This document shows, piece after piece, positions 1 through 8,303 of a stretch of DNA of 64,000 nucleotides (within the stretch, counting starts at the first letter, position 1; each line of letters begins with the position of its first letter). The notes beneath the pieces were generated by a model that saw only the letters and a program-made list of their open reading frames with translations, was not told the origin of the DNA and ran no database searches. Origin of the DNA: Rhodococcus triatomae. Its GTDB lineage: Bacteria > Actinomycetota > Actinomycetes > Mycobacteriales > Mycobacteriaceae. Where the stretch lies: assembly GCF_014217785.1 (NCBI RefSeq), contig NZ_CP048814.1, forward strand, positions 744,001 to 808,000, in the 5' to 3' direction. Made by a program: the position numbers and the translations under genes.

Positions 1-698
1 CGGATCCCGTGGTCGATACGCTCGGCACCGAGCAGATCGAGCGCCTGCCAGACGTACTCGGGCGGCCCTTCCTCACCGGCGTGGGCCACCACGTGCAGAC
101 CCTCCGCCCGCGCACGGGCGAACACGTCCTCGAACAGCGACGGCGGATAGCCGACCTCCGCGGAGTCCAGACCCAGCCCGATGACGGGCGCTCCCAGGCG
201 CAGGATCTCCGAGAACACCTCGTCCGCCTCGGTCACCGGCCGGTCGCGCAGGATCGCGGGAATGACCCCACAACTGATCCCGAACTCGCGCTCGCTCGCA
301 GCGGCCGCGTCCATGATTCCGTCGACGACGGCGGCGAGCGGAACCCCGCGATTGACATGGGCCTGCGGATTGAAGAAGAACTCGACATGGACGAGGCCGC
401 CGGCCGCTGCCCGCGCCAGGTAGGCGCGGGTGAGGTCCGCGAAATCTTGGGCCGTGCGCAGTACCTGCATGTTCTCGAAGTAGAGATCGAGGAAGGACTG
501 CAGGTCGGCGAACTCGTACCGCGCGCGCAGCTCCTCGATCGTCGCGTACGGCAGGCTCACCCGGTTGCGTTCGGCGAGTTCGAAGATCAGTTCCGGTTCG
601 AGCGAGCCCTCGATGTGCATGTGCAGCTCGGCTGCCGGATACCGCCGGTGCAGCGCGACGGCCGAATGCGGGTGGGGACGAGCTGCGGACGAGTTCAC
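1..698 (-). CDS. Adenine/adenosine deaminase family protein (3' end outside window)
   Basis: Metal-dependent amidohydrolase that removes the 6-amino group of a purine with release of ammonia, a cytoplasmic purine-salvage step. About 232 N-terminal residues are visible. They hold the metal-binding HMHIEGSLEPE segment (His26 and His28), FLDLYFENMQVLRT, HVEFFFNPQAH and, near the window edge, HAGEEGPPEYV followed by AERIDHGI. The GEEGPPEY and FLDLY segments are typical of the adenine-deaminase-like branch rather than classical adenosine deaminase, so adenine is the likelier substrate (inference). GTG start at 698 with GGAAAGG upstream. The last metal ligand region lies beyond base 1. It is the final visible gene of a minus-strand run that starts with padR. 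Confidence 0.85.
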   Translation of the reverse strand, partial: MNSSAARPHPHSAVALHRRYPAAELHMHIEGSLEPELIFELAERNRVSLPYATIEELRARYEFADLQSFLDLYFENMQVLRTAQDFADLTRAYLARAAAGGLVHVEFFFNPQAHVNRGVPLAAVVDGIMDAAAASEREFGISCGVIPAILRDRPVTEADEVFSEILRLGAPVIGLGLDSAEVGYPPSLFEDVFARARAEGLHVVAHAGEEGPPEYVWQALDLLGAERIDHGI

Positions 699-731
699 GA
701 GTTCAGGGCCTTTCCGATACCGTGCAGGCTC

Positions 732-1907
732 TCACGCGGCCTGCTCGTCCTGGACGATACGGATGAAGCCGTCGACATCCACCGTCGCGGTGTCACCGGT
801 GTGAAACCAGCCACCCCGCAGGCGGCGCTCGGTCTCCTCCGGGCGGTGCCAGTAACCACGGGTGACGGCGGGACCGCGGCACAGCAACTCCCCTACACCG
901 TGGTGGGCGTCCGGACCGAGCAGCGCAACCTCCATGCCCCCGAACGGAACTCCGATGCTGTCGGCATGGCTGCGCGCGAACCCGGCGGGCAGGACGAATC
1001 CGCTGCCACAGGTCTCCGTCCGCCCCCAACCCGAGAAGTGACGTGCCGAGGGAAATGCGTCCCGCAACAGTTCCGCCTCGTCCGCAGTGGCCGCGGAGTA
1101 GTCGATCCAGCGCACGGCACGGCGTCCGAACCCGGTGACCGGATGCTCGGACACGGCCCTGGCGAGCACCCTCGGCGACGCGGTGAGAACGTCGGCACCG
1201 GTACCGCGCCAGAAGCGCGGATCGACGGAGTCGGTGATCACCACCGTGCCCCCGACCACGAACGTCGACAGCAACTCGACGACGACCGTCACGGATTCGA
1301 CACCCGCCGTCACCACCAGGTTCCGCAGCCCGCCGTCGTCGAATCCGCGGGCGTGGATGATCGACTCGACCGCGGAGAGCATGTTCTCGTTGCTGAGTTC
1401 GACACCGATGCCGTCGTCGCCGTAGCAGAGCAACGCCAGCTCGTCGAGACCTGCTCCGTCGTCGATGAACGAGATCCCGTCCGGCAGCGACCCGTCGAGC
1501 AGGAACGCCGACCCGCTGTCGTCGAGCACCTCGAGCCGCGACCGGATGTCGAGTTCGTCCGCGAGCGGTGTGGGAACCCCGCCCGCGAGGACGGCACCGA
1601 CGAACGCCTCGACCCATCCGACCGTGTGCGGGCCACCGACCGCGATGCGATCGCCGATCGAGGCGCCCCGAGCATTCAGCCCACCGGCGACGTGCGCGGC
1701 CGCGTTCCAGAGTTGCGCATAGGTGACCGACCGGGTGCCGTCGTCGACGGCGATCCGCCTCGGGTACTTGTGTACGACGACGTCGAGCAGCTCGCTCAGC
1801 GAGGGGTAGAGACCGTCGTAGTGCAGCAGCCCGTCCGCCTCGCGGGCGATTCTCGTGTCGGGGTAGAACCGCGCGACATCCGGGTACTCGACCAGCGACG
1901 ACGGCAT
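732..1907 (-). CDS. Truncated AMP-binding (acyl-CoA synthetase-like) protein, probably catalytically altered
   Basis: 391-residue member of the ANL adenylate-forming superfamily. Recognisable features are an N-terminal domain entry (PSLSELLDVVVHKYPRRIAV, YAQLWNAAAHVAGGL), an A5-like WGRTET and an A7-like GWFHTGDTATVDVDGFIRI. Full-length enzymes run to 500-600 residues. This one stops just after A7, before the GR-KD hinge and the whole C-terminal lid domain. The phosphate-binding A3 loop, normally TSGTTG-PKG, is replaced by CYGDDGIGVELSNENM with no Ser/Thr-Gly-rich loop and no Lys. Nothing downstream encodes the missing domain, because the next gene starts 33 nt later. It could be a non-catalytic acyl-adenylate binder or a decaying gene; the reading frame itself is intact. 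Confidence 0.8.
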   Translation of the reverse strand: MPSSLVEYPDVARFYPDTRIAREADGLLHYDGLYPSLSELLDVVVHKYPRRIAVDDGTRSVTYAQLWNAAAHVAGGLNARGASIGDRIAVGGPHTVGWVEAFVGAVLAGGVPTPLADELDIRSRLEVLDDSGSAFLLDGSLPDGISFIDDGAGLDELALLCYGDDGIGVELSNENMLSAVESIIHARGFDDGGLRNLVVTAGVESVTVVVELLSTFVVGGTVVITDSVDPRFWRGTGADVLTASPRVLARAVSEHPVTGFGRRAVRWIDYSAATADEAELLRDAFPSARHFSGWGRTETCGSGFVLPAGFARSHADSIGVPFGGMEVALLGPDAHHGVGELLCRGPAVTRGYWHRPEETERRLRGGWFHTGDTATVDVDGFIRIVQDEQAA

Positions 1908-2009
1908 CGCGACCTCCCTGCCGGGCGACGGACCGGCGTTACCGACGACTATAGGTCGGCATGCCCTCCCGGGCGAGCAATTCTCCCGGCTGCTCCCCCT
2001 TCGCCGCGT

Positions 2010-2813
2010 TCAGCGTCCGCGGTAGGTCGCCTTGCCCGGACCGACCTCGAGGAAACTGCGGACCGCGCCACGCAGATCGTCCGTGCCGAACAACGCCCCC
2101 GACACCTCGGGGGTGATCGAATCCGCGTGTGCGACGCCTCCCGACCGCCAGGCCGAGATGATCTGCTTGGTCGCGTCGTGGGCGCGGGTGGGTCCGTCCG
2201 CGAGCCGGTCCGTCAGTGCCCGGGCGGCCGCGTCGACGTCCTCGTGAATCGCGTTGACCACGCCCCACGAGTGCAGGGTCTCGGCGTCGTAGAGGTCTCC
2301 GGTCATGACGAATTCTCGGGCCCGTCCCGAACCTGCGCGCTCGGCCAGCCGCTGCGGACCCCCCATCGACGGCGTGAGCCCGACGACGGTCTCGACGAGT
2401 CCGAACTTCGCCTTCGGGCCGGCCAGGACGATGTCGCAGGCCAACGCGATCTCGAACGCCGCGGTCAGGGTGAGCGCGTGCGCCGAGTAGACCACCGGGC
2501 ACGGTAGTGCCTCGAGGGGGTGGCAGATCCGGGCGAACAGGTCCTCCCAGAGTTCGCGGCCCTGATCGACGGTGAGCCCGTCGAACACGTGGACGTCGAC
2601 GCCGCCGGAGACGACTCGTCCCTCGGCGCGGAGCAGCAGTGCACGCGGAGGAGCCTCCGCCAGCTCGGCGACGTGACCGATCACGGAGTCGAACATGGCC
2701 TGGTCGAACAGGTTCAGCTCACCGTGCGCGAAGGTCAGGACGGCGACCTCCGCGCCCGCAGCAGTGGTGTGGCGCTCGAGTCGGGTGGCGCGGGGAGCGG
2801 CGGAATCAGTCAT
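2010..2813 (-). CDS. Enoyl-CoA hydratase/isomerase family protein
   Basis: 267-residue crotonase-fold protein expected to act on an acyl-CoA thioester in the cytoplasm. The fold is visible in LLLRAEGRVVSGGVDVHVF (first oxyanion-hole strand), the ALTLTAAFEIALACDIVLAG helix and KAKFGLVETVVGLTPSMGG. The two glutamates typical of true hydratases are not clearly both present: the second conserved region reads FGLVETVVGL rather than FGxPEVxxGL. Hydratase, isomerase or another crotonase activity therefore cannot be told apart. It lies 39 nt downstream of the MFS gene on the same strand and about 100 nt upstream of the truncated AMP-binding gene; an acyl-CoA-related cassette is possible. Confidence 0.85.
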   Translation of the reverse strand: MTDSAAPRATRLERHTTAAGAEVAVLTFAHGELNLFDQAMFDSVIGHVAELAEAPPRALLLRAEGRVVSGGVDVHVFDGLTVDQGRELWEDLFARICHPLEALPCPVVYSAHALTLTAAFEIALACDIVLAGPKAKFGLVETVVGLTPSMGGPQRLAERAGSGRAREFVMTGDLYDAETLHSWGVVNAIHEDVDAAARALTDRLADGPTRAHDATKQIISAWRSGGVAHADSITPEVSGALFGTDDLRGAVRSFLEVGPGKATYRGR

Positions 2814-2852
2814 GGCCGTCAGATTGCCACATCGCCCGGACCCCGCCCCCGG

Positions 2853-4304
2853 TCACCTCGCCGAGGACTTCTCCCGGTCGCCGGCCCGCAGCGGGCGGGC
2901 GAAGGCCACCGACGCCAGGAACCCGACGAGCAGCACCGCGGCGGGCAACCAGACCGACTGCGACATGGCTGTACTGAACGGTTCGCGGACCACGTCGGGG
3001 AGATCCTGGACCCCCTCGTGCTCGGATGCCCCGCCGCCGAGACCCTGGGCGGCGAGACGCGCGGTGATGAGCGCACCGATCGCCGCGCTGCCGAGGACGG
3101 CACCGACCTGTCGGGTCGTGTTGTACACGCCCGACCCGGCGCCCGCCTGCTGCGGCGGCAGGTTGTGTGTTGCCGTGGCGGCCAGCGGAGACCAGATGCA
3201 CGAGTTGGCCAGACCGATGAGCCCGATCGGGATCAGCAACTCCCACGTCGCGGAGTCCGGCGTCATCACCAGAGCCAGCCAACCCAGCGAGACGGCGAAG
3301 AGCAGGAATCCGGATCCCGCGATGTACCGCGGATGGGTACGGTCCACGAGCTTGCCGACGAACGGCGCGCAGACACCGGTGATGACCGCCATCGGCACCA
3401 TGAGCAGCGCCGCCCCCGTGGGCGAGAGGCCGCGCACGGCCTGGGCATAGAACATCAGCGGCAGGACCATCGACGTGACCGCGAATCCCATGGAGCTGAT
3501 CGCGATGTTGGCGAGCGAGAAGTTGCGGTCCTTGAACAATCCCAGTGGCAGCAGCGGCTCGTCGGTGTTGCGCGCCTGGTTCACCACGAACGCGGCGAGC
3601 ACCAGCAGGCCGGCACCGATGCAGATCCACACCCCTCGGCCCCAGTCGTACGTGCTGCCCTCCTGGATGCCGAACACGAGCAGGAACATGCCTGCCGCGC
3701 TGAGCACGACGCCGGGGATGTCGAACCGGTGGGTGTGCGTCGGCAACGACGGCACCAGCTTCCAGGCGAGGACGAAGGCCAGGATGCCGACGGGGACGTT
3801 GACGAAGAAGATCCACTCCCAGCCCAGACTGTCCACCAGCACGCCACCGGCGAGTGGACCGACGAGGGTGGCGACCCCCGCCACCGCGCCCCACAGGCCC
3901 ATCGCGGTGCCGCGACGGTCCGGCGGAAACGTCCGGGTGATGACCGACATCGTCTGCGGAGTCATGAGTGCGGCGCCCAGACCCTGGAAGGCGCGGGCGA
4001 CGATGAGCATCGAGATGTCCCCGGACACACCGCACCAGAACGACGCTCCCGTGAACAGGACCAGGCCGATCAGGTAGATGTTCTTGGGGCCGAACCGATC
4101 TCCGAGCCGCCCCGTCACCAGCAACGGCACCGCGTAGGTCAGCAGATAGGCGCTGGTGACCCAGACGACCATGTTCACGTCGGCCTGCAGGTCGGTCATG
4201 ATCGCCGGATTCGCGACCGCGACGATCGTGCTGTCGACGAGGATCATGAAGAATCCCAGGACCAGGGCCCACAGCGCCGGCCACGGATTTCGGGTGGAGT
4301 CCAT
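2853..4304 (-). CDS. MFS drug exporter, DHA2 (14-TMS) family
   Basis: 483-residue inner-membrane proton antiporter of the EmrB/QacA type, expected to expel hydrophobic compounds. The start MDSTRNPWPALWALVLGFF leads into TMS1 with the motif LVDSTIVAVANPAI (motif D1 of DHA families). GRLGDRFGPKNIYLIG is motif A, and LVGPLAGGVLVDSLGWEWIF is motif C, the antiporter signature. The ATG at 4304 was chosen because TMS1 follows directly and it lies 8 nt after the padR stop. The padR-exporter pairing suggests that the regulator controls the pump in response to a substrate. A longer reading frame continues upstream through padR and is not credible. Confidence 0.92.
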   Translation of the reverse strand: MDSTRNPWPALWALVLGFFMILVDSTIVAVANPAIMTDLQADVNMVVWVTSAYLLTYAVPLLVTGRLGDRFGPKNIYLIGLVLFTGASFWCGVSGDISMLIVARAFQGLGAALMTPQTMSVITRTFPPDRRGTAMGLWGAVAGVATLVGPLAGGVLVDSLGWEWIFFVNVPVGILAFVLAWKLVPSLPTHTHRFDIPGVVLSAAGMFLLVFGIQEGSTYDWGRGVWICIGAGLLVLAAFVVNQARNTDEPLLPLGLFKDRNFSLANIAISSMGFAVTSMVLPLMFYAQAVRGLSPTGAALLMVPMAVITGVCAPFVGKLVDRTHPRYIAGSGFLLFAVSLGWLALVMTPDSATWELLIPIGLIGLANSCIWSPLAATATHNLPPQQAGAGSGVYNTTRQVGAVLGSAAIGALITARLAAQGLGGGASEHEGVQDLPDVVREPFSTAMSQSVWLPAAVLLVGFLASVAFARPLRAGDREKSSAR

Positions 4305-4312
4305 TTCCGTCC

Positions 4313-4942
4313 TCAGTTCGTTCCGGCGGGGTGTGTGCCGGAGGGCGCGTTCCGCGCGAGTCGTTCGAGTTGTCGCACCACCTCGTCGGAGGTGAGCCAG
4401 GGCAGATCCCCGCTCTCGATCCGCGCGACCACGGCGCGCAGCCAGTCGACCTCGGCACGAGCGAGCGTCGCGAGATACCGCGTCCCGAGCGAGAACAGCT
4501 CCGGTACGCCGCCGGACTCGGCCGCCCCGACGGTGTCGTCGAGACGGGCGATCTCCTGTTCGCGGGCCGCGATTCGCTCGGTGAGCAGCCGCGCCACCGT
4601 CTCGACGTCGAGGTTGTGCGCCTCGGCGATCGCGAGCGGAAACTGCAGGTACTCCTGCGGGGGGCTCCCGAGCAGCTCGGCCACCCGAGTGCGGAATGCC
4701 TCGCGCCCCTTCTCGGTGACCTCGTACACCGTCCGCTCGGGCCGCTTTCCGGCACGGTCTGTGCCCCGCGCCCGAACCAGGCCGTCGGCCTCGAGACGAG
4801 TGACGGAGTGGTAGAGGGAACCGGGCCGGATCTTCACCAGGCGCCCGCGACGGGACGATGCCAGTTGCACCATCTCGTAGGGGTGCATCGGCCGCTCGAC
4901 GAGGAGGCCGAGAACGGTCACCGCCAGTCCGGTCAACGGCAC
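4313..4942 (-). CDS. PadR-family transcriptional regulator
   Basis: 209-residue PadR repressor. The N-terminal winged helix is visible as VLGLLVERPMHPYEMVQLASS, then RPGSLYHSVTRLEADGLV and the wing RPERTVYEVTEKGREAF. The second half is the long vinculin-like helical region used for dimerisation. The GTG at 4942 is favoured because AGGAG lies 7 nt upstream and the PadR domain begins at once; an in-frame ATG at 4984 would add 14 unconserved residues. It is the first gene of a likely padR-MFS transcription unit (8 nt gap) and is divergent from the GNAT gene, so autoregulation from the 4943-5074 intergenic stretch is expected by family precedent. Confidence 0.88.
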   Translation of the reverse strand: MPLTGLAVTVLGLLVERPMHPYEMVQLASSRRGRLVKIRPGSLYHSVTRLEADGLVRARGTDRAGKRPERTVYEVTEKGREAFRTRVAELLGSPPQEYLQFPLAIAEAHNLDVETVARLLTERIAAREQEIARLDDTVGAAESGGVPELFSLGTRYLATLARAEVDWLRAVVARIESGDLPWLTSDEVVRQLERLARNAPSGTHPAGTN

Positions 4943-5062
4943 GACTCCACTCCTCACCCACTGCTCGGGGCGGCCGACACACATCAGCCCGTATCGAATA
5001 GTCCATGTGGAATATACGCCCTGGGAAATCCAGTCACAACCCGCTCGCTACCGCCCCGTCGC

Positions 5063-5068
5063 TACCGT
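5063..5068 (+). promoter_or_regulatory. Putative -10 element (TACCGT) for leaderless GNAT gene
   Basis: TACCGT ends 6 nt before the GTG at 5075 and there is no Shine-Dalgarno sequence. The arrangement fits a transcript that begins at the start codon. Confidence 0.45.
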
Positions 5069-5074
5069 GGACCC

Positions 5075-5788
5075 GTGGACACACACCATCTCGACATCGT
5101 GCGGCTGGCCTGGTCCCGGGCGTTGGGGCTGGAGGACAGCGCGCTCGCCGACGGCCGGGACCTGCGGGTCGCCGACGAGTCGACGACACGCATCCGGATC
5201 GTCGCTCTCGGCGACTCCGCCGCGGTACTCGGCCCCTCCTGGTTCCTCGAGCGGGCCGCCGATCGGCCGGTCGAGGAGTTGCCGGACCTGGTGCGCGGGC
5301 TGACGCAGGATCACTCGGGACGCACGTCCGGTCCACGTGTGCTCGGATTCGCCACCGAGTACGCGCTCCCCGTCGGAGAAGGCCGGGTCGGTGAGGGCGA
5401 CGACGGGAAGGACCTGCCACTCGTGTCCCACGATCTCGCCCGGGTCACCGAACTCGAATCCCTGTGTCCGCCCGACGACGTCGCCGAGGCCGCACTGTCC
5501 GGCCGCGACCGCTGGTTCACCGTCCTCGACGACGGCCACCGCCCACTCGGTGGAGCCGCCTACCGCGAGTTCTCCGGCTTCCTCGCCGACATCGCCGTCC
5601 TCACCGATCCGGCGCAACGACTGGCCGGGATAGGATCCACCGTGTTGTCCATCGCCACGGACGACGCACTCGACCACGGACTGATCGCCCAGTGGCGTCG
5701 GCACGAGGACAACAAGGCCGCGCAGTCGGTCGCGCGGCACGTCGGCTACGAAGATCTGGGTTTCGAGATGGAGGTAGTGGTCACATGA
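5075..5788 (+). CDS. GNAT-family N-acetyltransferase
   Basis: 237-residue protein whose C-terminal half has the acetyl-CoA-binding GNAT pattern: LGGAAYREFSGFLADIAVL (beta strands 2-4), RLAGIGSTVLSIATDDALDH in place of the Q/RxxGxG/A pyrophosphate loop, and an end like NKAAQSVARHVGYEDLGFEM, typical of the final GNAT strands. The first 110 residues are not typical GNAT and may form a substrate-specific lid. The GTG at 5075 is used because a -10 hexamer lies 6 nt before it and no ribosome-binding site is present. The stop overlaps the next start (ATGA), so translation with the hydroquinone-reductase gene is probably coupled. Substrate unknown. Confidence 0.8.
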   Translation: MDTHHLDIVRLAWSRALGLEDSALADGRDLRVADESTTRIRIVALGDSAAVLGPSWFLERAADRPVEELPDLVRGLTQDHSGRTSGPRVLGFATEYALPVGEGRVGEGDDGKDLPLVSHDLARVTELESLCPPDDVAEAALSGRDRWFTVLDDGHRPLGGAAYREFSGFLADIAVLTDPAQRLAGIGSTVLSIATDDALDHGLIAQWRRHEDNKAAQSVARHVGYEDLGFEMEVVVT

Positions 5789-6825
5789 ATCAGGTTGCGC
5801 CGACGGGCGATCAGGATTCCGGCTCCTATGTGGAGCCGGGCGGCGAGTTCACCCGAGATACCCGGTACATCACCACGCGAATCACCGCGGACGGGCGTGA
5901 CGGGTACCCCGTGGAACCTGGACGCTACCGGCTGATCGCGGCCCGCGCCTGCCCCTGGGCCAATCGCACGCTCATCGTGCGCCGGCTCCTCGGCCTGGAA
6001 AGCGTTCTCTCCCTGGGACTGTGCGGACCGGTCCACGACAAGCGCAGCTGGACCTTCGACCTCGACCCGGGCGGTGTCGATCCGGTGCTGCGGATTCCGC
6101 GTCTGCAGGACGCCTACTTCGCACGGTTCCCGGACTACCCTCGCGGCATCACCGTCCCGGCGATCGTGGACGTCCCCACCGGCGAGGTGGTCACCAACGA
6201 TTTCAACCAGATCACGCTCGACTTCTCCACCGAGTGGCGGCAGTTTCACCGGGACGGCGCTCCCGACCTGTACCCCGAAGCCCGGCGCGGGGAGATCGAC
6301 GAGGTGGCCGATCTGGTGTTCCGGGACGTCAACAACGGCGTCTACCGGTGTGGGTTCGCCGGTTCCCAGGAGGCGTACGACAAGGCCTACGACCGGCTGT
6401 TCTCCCGGATCGACTGGCTCACCGAACGATTGAGCCGGCAGCGCTACCTGGTGGGCGACACGATCACCGAGGCCGACGTCCGGCTGTTCACCACGCTCAC
6501 CCGGTTCGACCCCGTGTATCACGGGCACTTCAAGTGCAATCGCAGCAAGCTCAGCGAGATTCCGGTGCTGTGGGCGTACGCCCGAGACCTGTTCCAGACC
6601 CCCGGATTCGGCGACACCGTGGATTTCGTGCAGATCAAACAGCACTATTACATCGTCCACTCCGACGTGAATCCGACCCGGATCGTGCCCAAAGGCCCCG
6701 AGCTGTCGAACTGGCTCACCCCGCACGGACGCGAAGAGCTCGGCGGGCGTCCCTTCGGCGACGGCACGCCCCCGCCCCCGCCGCAGCCGGGCGAACTCGT
6801 CCCGCCCGGCCACGGCGCCGACTGA
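5785..6825 (+). CDS. Glutathionyl-hydroquinone reductase-like protein (Xi-class GST fold)
   Basis: 346-residue member of the ECM4/YqjG family, which reductively removes a thiol adduct from hydroquinones. The thioredoxin-fold half holds the catalytic-cysteine motif ACPWANR near residue 54, followed by VPAIVDVPTGEVVTNDFNQI. The helical half has RYLVGDTITEADVRLFTTL and the family-typical HFKCNRSKLSEIP. Actinomycetes of this group make mycothiol rather than glutathione, so the physiological adduct may be mycothiol-based (inference). The C-terminus is proline-rich. It overlaps the GNAT gene by 4 nt. A 14-bp inverted repeat follows as a terminator. Confidence 0.88.
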   Translation: MNQVAPTGDQDSGSYVEPGGEFTRDTRYITTRITADGRDGYPVEPGRYRLIAARACPWANRTLIVRRLLGLESVLSLGLCGPVHDKRSWTFDLDPGGVDPVLRIPRLQDAYFARFPDYPRGITVPAIVDVPTGEVVTNDFNQITLDFSTEWRQFHRDGAPDLYPEARRGEIDEVADLVFRDVNNGVYRCGFAGSQEAYDKAYDRLFSRIDWLTERLSRQRYLVGDTITEADVRLFTTLTRFDPVYHGHFKCNRSKLSEIPVLWAYARDLFQTPGFGDTVDFVQIKQHYYIVHSDVNPTRIVPKGPELSNWLTPHGREELGGRPFGDGTPPPPPQPGELVPPGHGAD

Positions 6826-6863
6826 CGAGCCGAGCCCGACCGACGTGTACCCAGCCGCATGCC

Positions 6864-6917
6864 GTTTCGGGATCCGCTCACGCGATAGGGCCCCAGGCGC
6901 CCCGCGGATCCCGAAAC
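6864..6917. terminator. Bidirectional terminator between convergent genes
   Basis: Perfect 14-bp inverted repeat, GTTTCGGGATCCGC (6864-6877) and its complement (6904-6917), with a 26-nt GC-rich loop. It sits between the convergent hydroquinone-reductase and glyoxalase-fold genes. Confidence 0.7.
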
Positions 6918-6942
6918 CTTGCGCAGATCGGGAAAACAGGGG

Positions 6943-7338
6943 CTACTCCCCGCCGTAGGTCCCGAAGCTCCAGAAAACTCCCTCGGGGTCACGGCAGGTG
7001 AATCCCCGCGAGCCGTAGTCCTCGTCGACCAGACCGCGCACGACGGTGGCGCCGGCAGCCTGGGCCCGGGCGAACAGCCCGTCGGGATCGTCGGTGACGA
7101 CGTAGATCGAGCCCGTTCCCGGTGGGAGTCCGGCGAGTGGGGAATCGTCGCGGCGGGAACCGAGCATGATGCCCCCGCCGCTCGGCCAGCCCAGCTCGGC
7201 GTGATCGACGCGGTCGCCCTCGCCGTACACGGCGCGTTCGGTGAACCCGAACGCGTCGACGAGGAACCTGATGGCGGCACGCGCATCCCGGTAGGTCAGG
7301 CACGGCCAGATGGTGGTGGTGTTCGTCGTGGTAGTCAT
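6943..7338 (-). CDS. VOC (glyoxalase/bleomycin-resistance fold) protein
   Basis: 131-residue vicinal-oxygen-chelate protein with two beta-alpha-beta-beta-beta modules: WPCLTYRDARAAIRFLVDAFGF, then GSIYVVTDDPDGLFARAQAAG and the C-terminal SRGFTCRDPEGVFWSFGTY. It resembles the PhnB/YdfH-like single-domain VOC proteins common in actinomycetes. Metal-ligand positions cannot be assigned with confidence, so enzyme and binding-protein roles both remain possible. ATG at 7338. The gene follows the AraC regulator gene by 5 nt and is probably cotranscribed with it. Confidence 0.85.
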   Translation of the reverse strand: MTTTTNTTTIWPCLTYRDARAAIRFLVDAFGFTERAVYGEGDRVDHAELGWPSGGGIMLGSRRDDSPLAGLPPGTGSIYVVTDDPDGLFARAQAAGATVVRGLVDEDYGSRGFTCRDPEGVFWSFGTYGGE

Positions 7339-7343
7339 ACCGA

Positions 7344-8219
7344 TCACTCTCCTCCGGAGAGACCCTCGTCGTCTTGGACGAATGGGAACACCTCGTCCCG
7401 CAGCCACCGGGTGGGTGTCGTTCCGCCGAGGTCCGTCCAGTCCCGCGTCATGTGCGCCTGGTCGTAGTAGCCGCAGGCGTGCGCGACCTCCGACAGGGGC
7501 GGAGGGCCGGGACGGCGGAGCACCCGGAGAGAGCGGTGGAAGCGGCCGAGCCGCACCGCGTCCTTCGGCGTGATTCCGTACTCCGCGGAGAATCTGCCGG
7601 TGAGGTGCCGCCGGCTCCAGCCGAGCTCGTCGGCGACGTCCCCGACCCGTGCGGTGCCGTCGGCGAGCAACCGCCGCCACGCCTGCATCATCGCCCGGTC
7701 GGCGGCCACCTCACGTACCCGTCGCGTGAGGACCTCGTCGAGGATGTCGAACCGGCCGTCCCAGGACGGCTCGGAGAGCAGCCGCCCCGTCAGCTCCTCG
7801 GCATCGGCACCGATGACGTCGTCGAGCCCGACGAGCCACTGGCCGAGCGCCGCCGCGGGAACGCCCAGCAGTGCACGCGCACCGAGTGGAGTCAGTTCGA
7901 GCTGGATCCCGTGCTGGTTGCCGTCGTGCCGGATGACGACCGACGTGGTCGTGATGCCGCTGGCCACCGAGGCGTACGTGTCGGGCTTCTGATCGGGCCG
8001 TGCCGCCCGGGCGATGTCCAACGGAGGGTCGAGGGCGAGGATCACGGTCAGGCTGGGCGCGGGCATGCCGAGATGTTCGCCCGCCGGGTAACCACGGAGT
8101 CGGTAGCCCTGGTACGCGCCCAGATACGGCCGCAGCGGTGCGGACGGCCGGCGCACCGCACCCTCGGTACGTCCCTCCGGCCGCTCACCAGACGCGGCCT
8201 CGACGGTTCCGGCGCTCAC
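7344..8219 (-). CDS. AraC-family transcriptional regulator
   Basis: 291-residue regulator. The C-terminal AraC/XylS domain has two helix-turn-helix units: VGDVADELGWSRRHLTGRFS with EYGITPKDAVRLGRFHRSL, and LSEVAHACGYYDQAHMTRDW ending in GTTPTRWLRDE. The N-terminal sensor region (YLGAYQGYRLRGYPAGEHLG) has the form seen in regulators annotated near glyoxalase or DNA-repair genes; the ligand is unknown. The GTG at 8219 is chosen because TACGCT lies 6 nt upstream (leaderless); an in-frame ATG at 8255 is the alternative. Transcribed together with the VOC protein gene, and divergent from the EcsC-like gene. Confidence 0.88.
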   Translation of the reverse strand: MSAGTVEAASGERPEGRTEGAVRRPSAPLRPYLGAYQGYRLRGYPAGEHLGMPAPSLTVILALDPPLDIARAARPDQKPDTYASVASGITTTSVVIRHDGNQHGIQLELTPLGARALLGVPAAALGQWLVGLDDVIGADAEELTGRLLSEPSWDGRFDILDEVLTRRVREVAADRAMMQAWRRLLADGTARVGDVADELGWSRRHLTGRFSAEYGITPKDAVRLGRFHRSLRVLRRPGPPPLSEVAHACGYYDQAHMTRDWTDLGGTTPTRWLRDEVFPFVQDDEGLSGGE

Positions 8220-8225
8220 ACTGCC

Positions 8226-8231
8226 AGCGTA
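8226..8231 (-). promoter_or_regulatory. Putative -10 element (TACGCT) for leaderless araC-type gene
   Basis: TACGCT on the minus strand ends 6 nt before the GTG at 8219, with no ribosome-binding site between them. Confidence 0.4.
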
Positions 8232-8257
8232 GGCGCGCCGAGCCACGGTTCCCATAC

Positions 8258-8270
8258 TCTCGAGTCGAGA
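8258..8270. promoter_or_regulatory. 13-bp palindrome, candidate operator
   Basis: TCTCGA-G-TCGAGA is a perfect inverted repeat in the divergent spacer between the AraC gene and the EcsC-like gene. It lies just upstream of the predicted -35 region of the regulator, so it may bind a regulator. This is inference from position and symmetry only. Confidence 0.35.
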
Positions 8271-8303
8271 AGAACGAACGTCAGGACGGACGAAGGACAC
8301 AGG

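Noticed and set aside
9-2507. Very long open frame on the plus strand (832 codons)
   Set aside because: It is antisense to the deaminase, AMP-binding and crotonase genes, has Arg/Asp/Gly-rich low-information sequence and no family motif. It is a by-product of high GC at third codon positions.
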